Assembly: GCF_002736205.1 (NCBI RefSeq)
Contig: NZ_CP024091.1
Location: 1,178,001-1,242,000 of the forward strand
From: Pedobacter ginsengisoli
GTDB lineage: Bacteria > Bacteroidota > Bacteroidia > Sphingobacteriales > Sphingobacteriaceae
Direction of reading: 5' to 3'
Length of the DNA stretch: 64,000 nt
Part shown: positions 22,213 to 31,730 of the stretch, in pieces
How positions within the stretch are numbered: position 1 is the first letter of the stretch
Layout: each line of letters opens with the position of its first letter
The notes under the pieces: generated by a model
Seen by the model: the letters and a program-made list of their open reading frames with translations, nothing else
The model's database searches: none
What the model was told of the DNA's origin: nothing
Program-made: the position numbers and the translations under genes

Positions 22213-22395
22213 GTGTTTTTACAAAAGGTTATTAATACGAATTTACCGCGTTGGTTTGAAAAATATACTGCCATTAATTTGTTATTATTTGCACTTTCTG
22301 ATATTATACAGCTCCCTTTATATTTTCTTAAATTCAATTTATAATCGTTAAATTCAATATACATTTGCAATCAGTTTCACCAAATCTATATTAGG

Positions 22396-22863
22396 ATGAA
22401 AAAAATCACAATAATGGCCTTTTTAACCTGTATTGCACTTATTTCTTATAATGCGGCAGCTCAGGAGGTAAATAAAAATTACGATGAAAAATTAGCTAAG
22501 GAGCTTAAAGCTGATGATTACGGAATGAAGAAGTATATTCTGGTAATTCTAAAAACAGGCAGTGCTAAAGATTTACCTAAAGCTTCGTTAGATAGTATTT
22601 TTAAGGGACATATGAATAATATAGGCAGACTGGCTAAGGAGGGAAAGCTAATTGTTGCCGGACCGCTTGGTAAAAATGAGAATGCTTATCGCGGTATTTT
22701 TATTTTTGATGTAGAAAGCTCTGATGAAGCACAGAAGCTGGTAGAGACAGACCCTGTAATTATAAGTAAAGTAATGACAGCAGAGTATTACCCATGGTAT
22801 GGTTCTGCAGCTTTAAAGGAGACTTTAAAAATTCACAGTAAAATAGAGAAGAAAAGCCATTAG
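22396..22863 (+). CDS. secreted YciI-like (YCII-related) protein
   Basis: This 155-residue protein has a signal peptide (cleavage near NAAAQE, residue 23). The dimeric alpha+beta barrel domain follows, with KKYILVILKTG, FKGHMNNIGRLAKEGKLIVAGP and the ferredoxin-like DEAQKLVETDPVI. A His in GHMNN and an Asp in ETDPVI match the proposed catalytic pair of YciI. Most YciI proteins are cytosolic, so the export signal is notable. The function is unknown. Its stop lies two bases before the end of the convergent exonuclease gene. Confidence 0.8.
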   Translation: MKKITIMAFLTCIALISYNAAAQEVNKNYDEKLAKELKADDYGMKKYILVILKTGSAKDLPKASLDSIFKGHMNNIGRLAKEGKLIVAGPLGKNENAYRGIFIFDVESSDEAQKLVETDPVIISKVMTAEYYPWYGSAALKETLKIHSKIEKKSH

Positions 22864-22864
22864 T

Positions 22865-24235
22865 TTAAATTGCTATTTTCTTTTGGGGGAATTGTGCGGC
22901 ATGAGATAGTATCATGTGAAGTATATAGTCGTTAGAAGGGTAGGGTTGCAGAGCTGATTTTAGCTCCTCAGGTGCATTAATATCAGTATGATGTGAAATG
23001 TATCCCATGCCATAGAATTTTCCTTCTTCAACAAGTAAACAGCTTTGTTCATCCTCAGTTCTTCCTTTGTCAATAACAGCAAAAGTTGGCAACATTTTTT
23101 TTAGATCCTGAATGGCATATTTGACCCGTACGTTGTAAGCAGCAGCCGATTCTTTACCCACACAAGCACCAGCACAGTTACCTTCTTGATGGGCTGTGCA
23201 GGCCTGTCTGTTTTTTTGAATAAAACAGAGCTTTTCACATAATAAGTGCTCTTTTATTAATGCTTTTAAAAGATTATGTCCTTCCAGTATAGTATTAAAA
23301 CTATATAGGACAGGTACGCTTTTCTTAAACTTATCAATACCTAATCTTAAATAGCCTTTCTGATCTTCGAAGGTATAGAGACAATATTTCTGTTCAAAAC
23401 GTTTTAATGCACGATTGTTTGCCGGCCATAATTTTTTTATTTCAGAGGCTTCTAAAATAAAGGCCATCAGCTCTGTACCGCATACTTCAAAATCTATACT
23501 GTAAATATCTTTAAGGAAATCCTGACGTTGCTTAGTTGTGCTATAACCTGTAAAATGTGAGCAAACACGCTTTTTTATACTTTTGGCTTTTCCAATGTAA
23601 ATAACTTTTCCCTTTTGGTCTTTAAAATAATACACACCAGGGTTTAGAGGTAGTTTTTCTATCTCTGATTTTGGCAAATTGGGAGGTAGCACCTGTTCTT
23701 TTGAAGCCTTATTTAAAGATTGGTTGATAATTCCCTCTGCATCGGCTTGTAATAGCATACCAAATAGAATTGCTGTAGCAGTAGCATCTCCACCTGCGCG
23801 GTGCCTGTTGTTTATTTCTATCCCTAAAGCAGTACAAAGTTTACCAAGGCTATAAGAACGGTGCCCTGGTAATATTTTACGACTTAGCCTTACCGTACAA
23901 AGTTTATTGACCTGAAGCTGATAGCCAGCTAATGATAACTGATGCTTAACAAAGGAGTAATCGAAATTTACATTATGGGCTACGAAGGTTTTGTTATGCA
24001 ATAGTTCATATATTTTTGGTGCTATGTCGTTAAACACGGGTGCATCCATTACCATTTCATTGCTTATGCCTGTTAACGCCTGGATATATTCAGGTATTTC
24101 CCGTGCCGGATTGATTAGTGTTTCAAAAGTATCAATTACCGAAACACCATCATGAATTAAGATCGAAATCTCTGTGATTCCATTTCCTGAAGCAAAGCCA
24201 CCTGTTGTTTCTATATCTACTACCGCGTAAAGCAT
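22865..24235 (-). CDS. DEDDh exonuclease fused to GIY-YIG nuclease
   Basis: This 456-residue protein joins two nucleases. Residues 1-165 form a DnaQ-like 3'-5' exonuclease with motifs VDIETTGG, HNVNFDYSFV and HRAGGDATA (the terminal His-Asp). Residues about 200-280 form a UvrC/Cho-type GIY-YIG domain with PGVYYFKDQKGKVIYIGKAK and a downstream Glu in EASEIKK. The remaining region resembles the C-terminal half of similar fusions and has a Cys-rich stretch (CEKLCF, CTAHQEGNCAGAC). Such fusions occur in Bacteroidota and Actinobacteria and are presumed to act in nucleotide excision or damage processing. It appears to be a single-gene unit. Confidence 0.9.
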   Translation of the reverse strand: MLYAVVDIETTGGFASGNGITEISILIHDGVSVIDTFETLINPAREIPEYIQALTGISNEMVMDAPVFNDIAPKIYELLHNKTFVAHNVNFDYSFVKHQLSLAGYQLQVNKLCTVRLSRKILPGHRSYSLGKLCTALGIEINNRHRAGGDATATAILFGMLLQADAEGIINQSLNKASKEQVLPPNLPKSEIEKLPLNPGVYYFKDQKGKVIYIGKAKSIKKRVCSHFTGYSTTKQRQDFLKDIYSIDFEVCGTELMAFILEASEIKKLWPANNRALKRFEQKYCLYTFEDQKGYLRLGIDKFKKSVPVLYSFNTILEGHNLLKALIKEHLLCEKLCFIQKNRQACTAHQEGNCAGACVGKESAAAYNVRVKYAIQDLKKMLPTFAVIDKGRTEDEQSCLLVEEGKFYGMGYISHHTDINAPEELKSALQPYPSNDYILHMILSHAAQFPQKKIAI

Positions 24236-24424
24236 GATTTTTATAAGCCTTTGTAAAATGTAAATATGCTAATAATTTTAGTAATTAATAAAATTATTGA
24301 GGTTTAGTGTTTTTAGTAAATAAGTTCCACAAAAATTGTCCCAGATCATTTTTTAATATATAATTAACAATAATGATAAGAGTGGCATATAAATGGCTAA
24401 TACTAAAGGAAAAGGGAAAATGAA

Positions 24425-24790
24425 ATGTCTAGAAAAATATTAGCGGTTGATGACGATAGGGATATAGTTGATATTATTAAGATTGTACTAGAGGATGAGG
24501 GATTTGAAGTATCTACTTTAACCAATGGAAGAAATGTACTTAATGTAATATCATCGTTAAAACCTGATCTGGTGTTGCTGGATGTTATGCTTGGTGGAGT
24601 TGATGGCAGAGATATTTGTAAAGCAATAAAATCACACTCTTTGTTTAAAAATATCCCTGTGGTAATGATATCAGCCAGCCACAATCTTCAGAGCTTTTTA
24701 CAGTTACCAGGCTCGCCAAATGATTTCCTTTCAAAACCATTTGATATAGATAGTCTGGTTAGAAAAGTGAAGGCACAGTTTGCCGCTTAA
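24425..24790 (+). CDS. single-domain response regulator
   Basis: The 121 residues contain only a CheY-type receiver: acidic pocket D9-D11, phosphoacceptor D53 in LVLLDVMLGGVDG, Ser in VMISAS, and the conserved Lys in LSKPFD. No DNA-binding domain follows, so it acts by protein contact or phosphotransfer. An orphan receiver like this could serve hybrid kinases such as the one at 1425-3347, though nothing here links them directly. The 189 bases upstream hold no other gene. Confidence 0.9.
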   Translation: MSRKILAVDDDRDIVDIIKIVLEDEGFEVSTLTNGRNVLNVISSLKPDLVLLDVMLGGVDGRDICKAIKSHSLFKNIPVVMISASHNLQSFLQLPGSPNDFLSKPFDIDSLVRKVKAQFAA

Positions 24791-24853
24791 TCTATTGTAC
24801 TGTACTAATTATTGTATACATAGTACTAAATTGTATATAGTTAGCTAACAGTA

Positions 24854-25255
24854 TTAAGAGGTCTCAATTTTTATTGGGTTAGTTAGTATTTTATGGATTG
24901 GACACTTATCTGCTATTTGCATTAAACGTGCGCGTTCCTCGTCTGTTAGGGCTCCAATTAGTTTAATTTTTCGTGTAATGGTTGTTTCCTTATTCATTTC
25001 CTTTTCCTGACAAATTGCTAATTCTACTTTAATAGAATCCAGGTTGTATTGTTTACGATCTGCATACATTCTTACGGTAATGGCTGTGCAGCTACCCAGG
25101 CTGGCCAGTAGCAATGCTCCAGGCGTCATGCCTTCATCTGTCCCGCCGATTGATTCCGGTTCATCTGAATAGATAAAATGCCCCCCTGCGTAAACTTTGG
25201 TTTTATAATGAGATCTGTCTAGCTCTGTAATTGCGGTAATTTGATTGTCTGCCAT
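24854..25255 (-). CDS. OsmC-family protein
   Basis: This 133-residue protein has the OsmC fold. One Cys is in LASLGSCTAITVRMYADRK and the second in DKCPIHKIL, the thiol pair used in organic hydroperoxide or persulfide chemistry. The N-terminus YKTKVYAGGHFIYSDEPE fits the YhfA-like branch rather than classic Ohr. It is convergent with the response regulator and divergent from the small gene at 25407. Confidence 0.85.
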   Translation of the reverse strand: MADNQITAITELDRSHYKTKVYAGGHFIYSDEPESIGGTDEGMTPGALLLASLGSCTAITVRMYADRKQYNLDSIKVELAICQEKEMNKETTITRKIKLIGALTDEERARLMQIADKCPIHKILTNPIKIETS

Positions 25256-25406
25256 TGTGTATTAAAGTTATACCGATAAAGCTACAATTAAATTTAAGTA
25301 TTCGCATTCCTAAGTTAAGCTTTGGTATTTAACAATAATATAGCAGTCAGTTAAAATAGATTAAACATATTATGACTTAATTTGTTCTATATGTAACTAA
25401 CCAGAT

Positions 25407-25655
25407 ATGAGTATGTTAACCAGCTATTTAAATTTCAGGTTTGATGTTCATGGCAAGCCCATAAACGGATTCTGTATGCGCATACAGGATGATTTTCATG
25501 AAACCTATGCCGTAATAGTAGATGGCTATCGCTCTTTCTGCGTTTGGTTAGATGCTACTTCTACATGGAGGTTTTCTAAGCACACCAGTTTAGAACCATC
25601 TGCTTTGGAACAGATCATCAGTAGAATAACTTCAACTGAACTACCCAAAAAATAG
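25407..25655 (+). CDS. hypothetical small protein
   Basis: The 82 residues have no signal peptide or membrane segment. The sequence is rich in aromatic and charged residues (LNFRFDVHGKPINGF, YRSFCVWLDATSTWRF). I do not recognise a family. A small beta-rich cytosolic protein is plausible. It overlaps the 3' end of the convergent SpmAB gene by 15 nt. The coding-like composition and a clean start support a real gene, but this is unproven. Confidence 0.5.
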   Translation: MSMLTSYLNFRFDVHGKPINGFCMRIQDDFHETYAVIVDGYRSFCVWLDATSTWRFSKHTSLEPSALEQIISRITSTELPKK

Positions 25656-26912
25656 ATAAGCTAATCCAATTGCTGTACATACACCAACAAGATCTGCCAG
25701 GAGCATTGCTCCGATGGCATATCGGGTATTTTTGATGCTTACAGAACCAAAGTAAACAGCAACTACATAAAAGGTGGTATCAGAAGCACCCTGGAATATT
25801 CCTGAAAGCCTGCTGGCAAATGAATCTGGCCCGTATGTTTCCATTGTGCTCACCATCATCCCTCTGGCAGCCCCACCACTAAGCGGCCTTATTAAAGCGG
25901 TAGGCAAGCCCTCTACAAATCTGGTATCTGCTCCTAAAAATGAAAAGAAATCTTTAATTCCTCCAATTATTACATCAAAGGTACCGCTTGTGCGAAGCAA
26001 ACTTATGGCAACCAGCATCCCTACCAGATAGGGGATGATTTTAACAGCAGTTTCGAATCCATTTTTTGCACCTTCTATAAAAGCATCAAAAACATCAATT
26101 TTTTTATAAAGGGCACCCAGAATAATCAGCAAGAAAACAAGTAGTATAAGTCCGTTACTTAAAATTCCTGAAAATGATTTTATTCCTTCAGCATTAAGTG
26201 AAACGATATATAAAACTAACAGTGCAATAATGAATGACAGGCTCAATATCCAGACTATAACTACTGGTTGCAGCAGGTTTATTTTCTGCTTGAAAGAAAC
26301 AATGAGCATTGCTGCTATTGTACCCACAAAAGTTACTATAAGGCAGGGAATAAAAATATCAGTGGGATTAGAGGCATTTTGAGATGCTCTGATCGCAATA
26401 ACACTAACTGGAATTAAGTTTAACCCCGCTGCATGCAGACATAGAAACATGATCTGGGCATTTGATGCAGTATCTTTACTTGGGTTTAATTCCTGCAGGC
26501 TTTCCATTGCTTTTAAACCAAATGGAGTAGCTGCATTATCAAGACCTAACAGGTTTGCAGAAAAGTTCATAATCATATGGCCCATAGATGGGTGGCCTTT
26601 TGGAATATCTGGGAATAATTTAGAAAAGAAGGGCCCAACTATACGAGATAACAAACGAATTCCTCCTGCTTTCTCTGCAATGCTCATTAAACCTATGAAC
26701 AAGGCCAGGATACCTACCAGTTTAAGACATAACTCTACAGAAACCCAGCAGGTTTCGATAATACCATCAAGTTTCAGTGGATTTGCAGGGTCACTGGCTT
26801 TCCCAATGACCATCCAGTTAAATATGTCAGATTGTCCAAAAAAGAAGCACTTTACAGAGGCTACAACAATTGCAACAATGATAAAGGCCGACCAGATTCT
26901 GCTTAATGCCAT
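25641..26912 (-). CDS. SpmA-SpmB fusion (nucleoside-recognition/Gate domain) membrane protein
   Basis: This 423-residue polytopic protein has about ten hydrophobic segments. The first half carries the Gate-domain motif FSANLLGLDNAATPFGLKAM seen in SpmA. The second half carries PYLVGMLVAISLLRTSG and RPLSGGAARGMM seen in SpmB. In Bacillus these are two adjacent genes required for spore core dehydration. This organism should not form spores, so the fusion probably has a general transport or envelope role. It lies 52 nt after the S9 peptidase gene on the same strand, possibly one operon. Confidence 0.85.
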   Translation of the reverse strand: MALSRIWSAFIIVAIVVASVKCFFFGQSDIFNWMVIGKASDPANPLKLDGIIETCWVSVELCLKLVGILALFIGLMSIAEKAGGIRLLSRIVGPFFSKLFPDIPKGHPSMGHMIMNFSANLLGLDNAATPFGLKAMESLQELNPSKDTASNAQIMFLCLHAAGLNLIPVSVIAIRASQNASNPTDIFIPCLIVTFVGTIAAMLIVSFKQKINLLQPVVIVWILSLSFIIALLVLYIVSLNAEGIKSFSGILSNGLILLVFLLIILGALYKKIDVFDAFIEGAKNGFETAVKIIPYLVGMLVAISLLRTSGTFDVIIGGIKDFFSFLGADTRFVEGLPTALIRPLSGGAARGMMVSTMETYGPDSFASRLSGIFQGASDTTFYVVAVYFGSVSIKNTRYAIGAMLLADLVGVCTAIGLAYLFFG

Positions 26913-26964
26913 TAGGGGAAATTAGGTTTACGATGTTAATGTAGGGATTTTTAATAATATATCC

Positions 26965-29748
26965 CTATGGCTTCTCGTCAGTAAGTTCAAATCCCCATGT
27001 TTTACCTTTTTCAGTTGCCGGTATGCCCTGGGTCATCCATAGCGGAGCTTTGGCCCCTTTTAAATAGTAATCAAAAAACTGCTGCTCGCGTATCTGAATG
27101 TCTTTTCTGTTCTGGCGTTTTACAAGGTTGTGTGCTTCATTATTGTAGTTTAACATCCATACCGGCTTGCCTAACCTCCTTAAACCTGTAAACATTTCAA
27201 TCCCCTGATACCATGGCACAGCACCATCGGCATCATTGGCCATAATTACTACAGGTGTTGTTACTTTAGGTAAGGCAAATAAAGGAGAGTTTTCTATATA
27301 GAGCTCTGGTTTTTCCCATAATGTACCACCAATTCTGCTCTGTGTTTTTTCGTATTGAAACTGTCTGTTCATGCCGCTTTCCCAACGGATACCACCATAA
27401 GCAGAAGTCATATTTACTACCGGTGCACCTGCCCAGGCTGCAGCATACATATTGGTTCTGGTGATAAGGTGAGCTACCTGATAGCCTCCCCAACTTTGGC
27501 CCTGAATACCGATTTTAGTTCCATCAACCCATGGATTTTTCTTTAAAAATTCGACACCTGAATTGATAAATTCCTCTGCAGATTTTCCTGGATATCCATT
27601 TTCGTAACTAATGTCTGGAGCAAAAACCAAATATCCATTACTTACAAAATAGGAGATGTTTAATCTGGAAGGGGTTGGAGCCGGCGGCTGATATGTATAT
27701 AACCCATTCGATAATTTTTCATAGAAATATACAATCATCGGGTATTTTTTAGCCGGATCAAAGTTTTCAGGCTTGTAAAGAATACCATCTGATTTAAAAC
27801 CTTTGGGGGTTGTCCAGTTTACCAGCTCAGCAGTTCCCCAGTTGTAGTTTTGCTGCTGTGGGTTGGTATTACTTAACTTAATCTCGGCTTTCATATCGGT
27901 TGATACGAACACATTGGGAGAATTGGAGTAGTTTGCTTTATCGTAAATATAACGATTAGCATCTTTAGCCTTTCCTAAATTTGAATACTTAAACTTAGCC
28001 ATTACAAGAAGCTCAGGGCTTTTATTGTCGCCAATGTTTTTTATGTAATATCCGTTTTCTTTAGTTGTATGGTTAAAAGCATCAAGCAATACTACCTCTT
28101 TTTTACTTAAAAAGCGTGCATTGGTATCTAATTGCTGATAACGGAAGGTAATGTTGTTTTGTCTGCCAAAGCCATTAGTGATGTTCTTAGGCACGTTTTT
28201 TCCATCCGGAGAAAACTCCCATATATCGTATCTGTCGTACAATAAAACAGCCTTATCCTCTTCAGTCCATGCAGCCAGGCCATAAGCATCAGGCTGATCT
28301 GGGACATCATTTTCTTCGTCAACAAGCTTAACATTTAAACCATTATTTAAATGAGTAACCTTAGCGGTTAAAATATTGTAAGTATACCAGTTGGCTGTCT
28401 TTTTGTCGAAATAAAGTATATATTTTCCGGAAGGCGAAGGTTTAGCATCCCCAATAAGTCCCTCAATTATCTTTTTTCTTGATCCTGTTTTTGTATCTAC
28501 CAGATAATAGTCTTTGATGGAATTTGCAGACCATTGTGATTGGATACGGTTTCCAAAATCTGTTGCAGCCAGTACATAATTAGAGTTACCTTCATCAATT
28601 AATTTAGCTTCAGGAAGTTTAAGATCTGTTAAAGGCACTACTTTAACGTCGCTGTTAAAAATTTCGATAGCAGTTAAGTATGTTCTTTTCGATTCTTTTT
28701 CAGCATTTTTCAACTGCATTGGCTGCAGGTAATCATCTTTGTAGCTCCATACATCGAGCTTGGCATGTTCAAAATCAATAAGCGTAGTGTCTTTCGGTTT
28801 TTTAATAGGGGCGATGCCAAAGAATAGCTTGGTTGCTTCTTTGTTGAAGCTTAATTTTCCGTCGCCACTAACCGCCCATTTGGCTGGGAAGCCAGGTATC
28901 TCATTGTCTACCAAAACTTGTGCAGTATCTAATGATGGTGAATTATAATATATAAAGTAGTCTTTAATTTCTGCTTTTTCTGGACTTCTCTCTCCAAGAA
29001 ATGCTACGGATTCACTTTCATCGTCAAACACAAAGTTTTTAAAATTACCTTTTCCGTTAACCAATGTTTTAAGCGTACCTTTTTCTGTATTTAAAAGGAA
29101 AACCCCTGTTTGGGCCGCTTTATCTTTTTTTGAACCTGTACATGCGAATGCCAATTGCTTACCATCCTTACTGAAAACATACTCACTTACATATTTAAAA
29201 GTACGCTCAGTACCTGTTGCAAGGTTTCTGAAAATCATATCAGAACCTTCTTTGTCATCCTTTTTTGTAGTGTCTTTTTTTGAGGTATCTGCTGGTTTAT
29301 CTAACTGGTAGGCTAATAGTGCCAAGCCATCTTCAGGTAGTTTAAATGATTTTACGCCAGCTACTTTTGCAATGGCAAGATTGGTAAGGTTGGCAATTCC
29401 CAAAGAGTCTTTTGGCATCTCTTCTGGTTTTTTCTTTTTAATTTTTGCTTGTCTAATTGCCGAGTAAAACGGTTTTATGGCAAAAACAACAAATTTAGAG
29501 TCGGTACTGAACTGGGCATTTTCAGCTCTGTTTATTTTAGTTTTTGCATTGGTTAGCAGATTAGTTAAATATAAATTTGCATCACCTTCCTGAACTGCGA
29601 TGGCGTAAGCTGACCAATTTCCATTATTTGATAACTTTCTGGAAGCAATAGATTCCCAGTTATCATAAACTGTATGGTCAAGTGGTTTCTTTTGCGCAAA
29701 GCTGATCGTTGTAAAAAATAGGAGAGTGAGAAGTAGATATTTCTGCAT
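26965..29748 (-). CDS. secreted S9-family prolyl oligopeptidase-like peptidase
   Basis: This 927-residue protein has a signal peptide ending at TISFAQ. A long beta-propeller-like N-terminal region (about 30-640) gates the C-terminal alpha/beta-hydrolase domain. The catalytic triad is visible: S752 in GQSWGGY, Asp in NDADGAVPW, and His in NNEAHNL. It should be a periplasmic dipeptidyl or oligopeptidase. A Lys/Asp-rich insert (ADTSKKDTTKKDDKEG) sits near residue 160. The SpmAB gene follows downstream. Confidence 0.9.
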   Translation of the reverse strand: MQKYLLLTLLFFTTISFAQKKPLDHTVYDNWESIASRKLSNNGNWSAYAIAVQEGDANLYLTNLLTNAKTKINRAENAQFSTDSKFVVFAIKPFYSAIRQAKIKKKKPEEMPKDSLGIANLTNLAIAKVAGVKSFKLPEDGLALLAYQLDKPADTSKKDTTKKDDKEGSDMIFRNLATGTERTFKYVSEYVFSKDGKQLAFACTGSKKDKAAQTGVFLLNTEKGTLKTLVNGKGNFKNFVFDDESESVAFLGERSPEKAEIKDYFIYYNSPSLDTAQVLVDNEIPGFPAKWAVSGDGKLSFNKEATKLFFGIAPIKKPKDTTLIDFEHAKLDVWSYKDDYLQPMQLKNAEKESKRTYLTAIEIFNSDVKVVPLTDLKLPEAKLIDEGNSNYVLAATDFGNRIQSQWSANSIKDYYLVDTKTGSRKKIIEGLIGDAKPSPSGKYILYFDKKTANWYTYNILTAKVTHLNNGLNVKLVDEENDVPDQPDAYGLAAWTEEDKAVLLYDRYDIWEFSPDGKNVPKNITNGFGRQNNITFRYQQLDTNARFLSKKEVVLLDAFNHTTKENGYYIKNIGDNKSPELLVMAKFKYSNLGKAKDANRYIYDKANYSNSPNVFVSTDMKAEIKLSNTNPQQQNYNWGTAELVNWTTPKGFKSDGILYKPENFDPAKKYPMIVYFYEKLSNGLYTYQPPAPTPSRLNISYFVSNGYLVFAPDISYENGYPGKSAEEFINSGVEFLKKNPWVDGTKIGIQGQSWGGYQVAHLITRTNMYAAAWAGAPVVNMTSAYGGIRWESGMNRQFQYEKTQSRIGGTLWEKPELYIENSPLFALPKVTTPVVIMANDADGAVPWYQGIEMFTGLRRLGKPVWMLNYNNEAHNLVKRQNRKDIQIREQQFFDYYLKGAKAPLWMTQGIPATEKGKTWGFELTDEKP

Positions 29749-29840
29749 AATTAAAGTTTGTTTTATCCCGGTTTAGTTCTAGAAGCTTAAAAATTAGAAA
29801 ATTTTAAGACATATCCTTATTGTATATCAAATTTTACAAA

Positions 29841-29879
29841 AAAATGGGGTGTATCAAATTTTATGATACACCCCATTTT
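29841..29879 (-). terminator. terminator of the pyrG-yidC operon
   Basis: A 16-bp perfect stem (AAAATGGGGTGTATCA at 29841-29856 with its complement at 29864-29879) is followed on the minus strand by a T-rich tail. It lies 22 bases after the yidC stop. Confidence 0.8.
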
Positions 29880-29901
29880 GGTATTTTATAATAGCGGAGA
29901 A

Positions 29902-31710
29902 TTACTTATTCTTCTTTTGTTGAATCTGAGCTTGTTGTTGCTGACGCATGTAGTCCTCAAGTTTGGCACTGAATCTTGATTTCTTTTTCTCTGCTACAGG
30001 CTTTGCTTTATTGTCCTGTAATGTTTTATGAATTTTCTCATCATCAACCATAGATTTGATCAGGAACTGCTGAGCAAAAGTTAACATGTTGGCAAGGAAG
30101 TAATAATAGTTCAAACCTGAAGGGTAGCTATTTAATACACCTAAAAACACAATTGGCATAATGTAACCGATATATTTCATTTGACCGGTTGCACCAGAAA
30201 TCTGATTGTTAAAATAGGTATAAATTAATGTCGAAACCGTCATCAGGATACACATTAAACTTAAGTGGTTACCTAAAACAGGGATATTTACACCAAATTT
30301 AATGAAATCATCATATGTAGAAAGATCCTTCATCCATAGGAAGCTTTCGCCTCTTAACTCAAATAAGTTAGGGAAGAAAAAGAAGAAGGCCATTACAAAC
30401 GGTAACTGAAGTAACATTGGTAAGCAGCCACCTAATGGATTTACACCAACTTGTTTATAAAGTTTCAAGTATTCTTGTTGTAATAAGGTTGGGTTGTCTT
30501 CGCCTACTTTTGCTTTAATTTCATCCATTTCCGGTTTCAAGATTCTCATCTTGGCCATAGAAAGGTATGATTTATAAGTTAGTGGCGACATGGCTACCTT
30601 TAGCATAATAGTTAGCAAAAGGATAATTAAGCCATAGTTCCATCCAAAACCTTCAAGGAAGTTAAATACAGGCAATACAATAAATCTGTTGATGTATTTT
30701 AATGGCCAGTATCCCATATCTACTTGCTTTTCCAACTCATGTCCCTGAGCTTTTAAAGTAGAGAATTTGTTGGTTCCAAAGTAAAACTCCATGGCATAGC
30801 TTTGGGCAGCCAATTGGTTAAATGTAAGCTGCATATTGGCACCATACCATTTAATCTGACCTGGTTGTGTACTCACTTTAACTTCAAGATCACCTTTATC
30901 AAAAGGAACTGCTGGTATTAATACTGCCGAGAAAAAGTGTTGTTTGAAAGAGAACCATTCAATTTTTCCTTCTTTTAATTCTTCTTTTTCATCTTTGGCA
31001 ACACTTAAATGGCTAGGGTTTTCATTAGCATATTTATAATATGGTGCTGAATGCTCCTGTTCTTTTTTACCTGATTTTTCTTGTTCAAGTAACGTAGTTT
31101 CCCAGTTTAAGGTAATCGCATTGTTTTGAACAACCTGATTTAAACCATTTAGGTTGATGTTAAATCCAACCTTGTTGCTATTTGGTTTTAAATCGTAAAC
31201 ATATTCAATGTACTTATCGCCAGCGTAATTTGCACGCATGCTTACGCTGGTGTTTCCATTTTTAGATGCAGTAAAGTACAAATCGTTAGTACTTATTATT
31301 TTGCCTCCTATGTTTAGGTTTAAACCAAATTTGTTCTGGTTGCCATCAAACAACACCACTGGTTTACCGTCGTAGGTTTTTTGTCCTTTAACTTGTACAG
31401 ACAGGATTTTACCACCCTTGTTTGTGAAAGTTAATTTTAAGTTTTCGTTTTCCAAAACGCTGGTTTGCTCTGTACCAGATATATTGCCACCAAAAGGGCC
31501 TTTTAATGCCGCAGAATCAACAGCTGGCAATGCAGCAACTGTAGCTGCAGCTTGGGTTGCAGCGGTATTGGCTGTTGCATTCTTTGTAGAATCAGCAGCT
31601 ATTCTTTCCTTTTCTTTCTTGATTTCAGCCTCGCTTGGCTTAAAAAAGTAGAAAGAACCTGCCAGAACAATCATGATCAGGAATAATCCTGTAAACGTAT
31701 TTCTATCCAT
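29902..31710 (-). CDS. yidC: membrane protein insertase YidC
   Basis: This 602-residue Gram-negative-type YidC has an N-terminal membrane anchor (about 5-22) and an Ala/Thr-rich linker. A large periplasmic beta-supersandwich domain (about 80-340) precedes the five-helix insertase core with PLTYKSYLSMAKM and PLGGCLPMLLQLPFVMAFF. The C-terminal tail is basic and Gln-rich (QQQQAQIQQKKNK) and may contact ribosomes. It inserts inner-membrane proteins alone or with SecYEG. It starts 20 nt after pyrG, and a strong terminator follows. Confidence 0.97.
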   Translation of the reverse strand: MDRNTFTGLFLIMIVLAGSFYFFKPSEAEIKKEKERIAADSTKNATANTAATQAAATVAALPAVDSAALKGPFGGNISGTEQTSVLENENLKLTFTNKGGKILSVQVKGQKTYDGKPVVLFDGNQNKFGLNLNIGGKIISTNDLYFTASKNGNTSVSMRANYAGDKYIEYVYDLKPNSNKVGFNINLNGLNQVVQNNAITLNWETTLLEQEKSGKKEQEHSAPYYKYANENPSHLSVAKDEKEELKEGKIEWFSFKQHFFSAVLIPAVPFDKGDLEVKVSTQPGQIKWYGANMQLTFNQLAAQSYAMEFYFGTNKFSTLKAQGHELEKQVDMGYWPLKYINRFIVLPVFNFLEGFGWNYGLIILLLTIMLKVAMSPLTYKSYLSMAKMRILKPEMDEIKAKVGEDNPTLLQQEYLKLYKQVGVNPLGGCLPMLLQLPFVMAFFFFFPNLFELRGESFLWMKDLSTYDDFIKFGVNIPVLGNHLSLMCILMTVSTLIYTYFNNQISGATGQMKYIGYIMPIVFLGVLNSYPSGLNYYYFLANMLTFAQQFLIKSMVDDEKIHKTLQDNKAKPVAEKKKSRFSAKLEDYMRQQQQAQIQQKKNK

Positions 31711-31730
31711 TATTGTTAATTAAACGCGTA

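Noticed and set aside
25407..26912. Toxin-antitoxin or antisense pair
   Set aside because: The partner is a large Gate-domain membrane protein and no toxin motif is visible.
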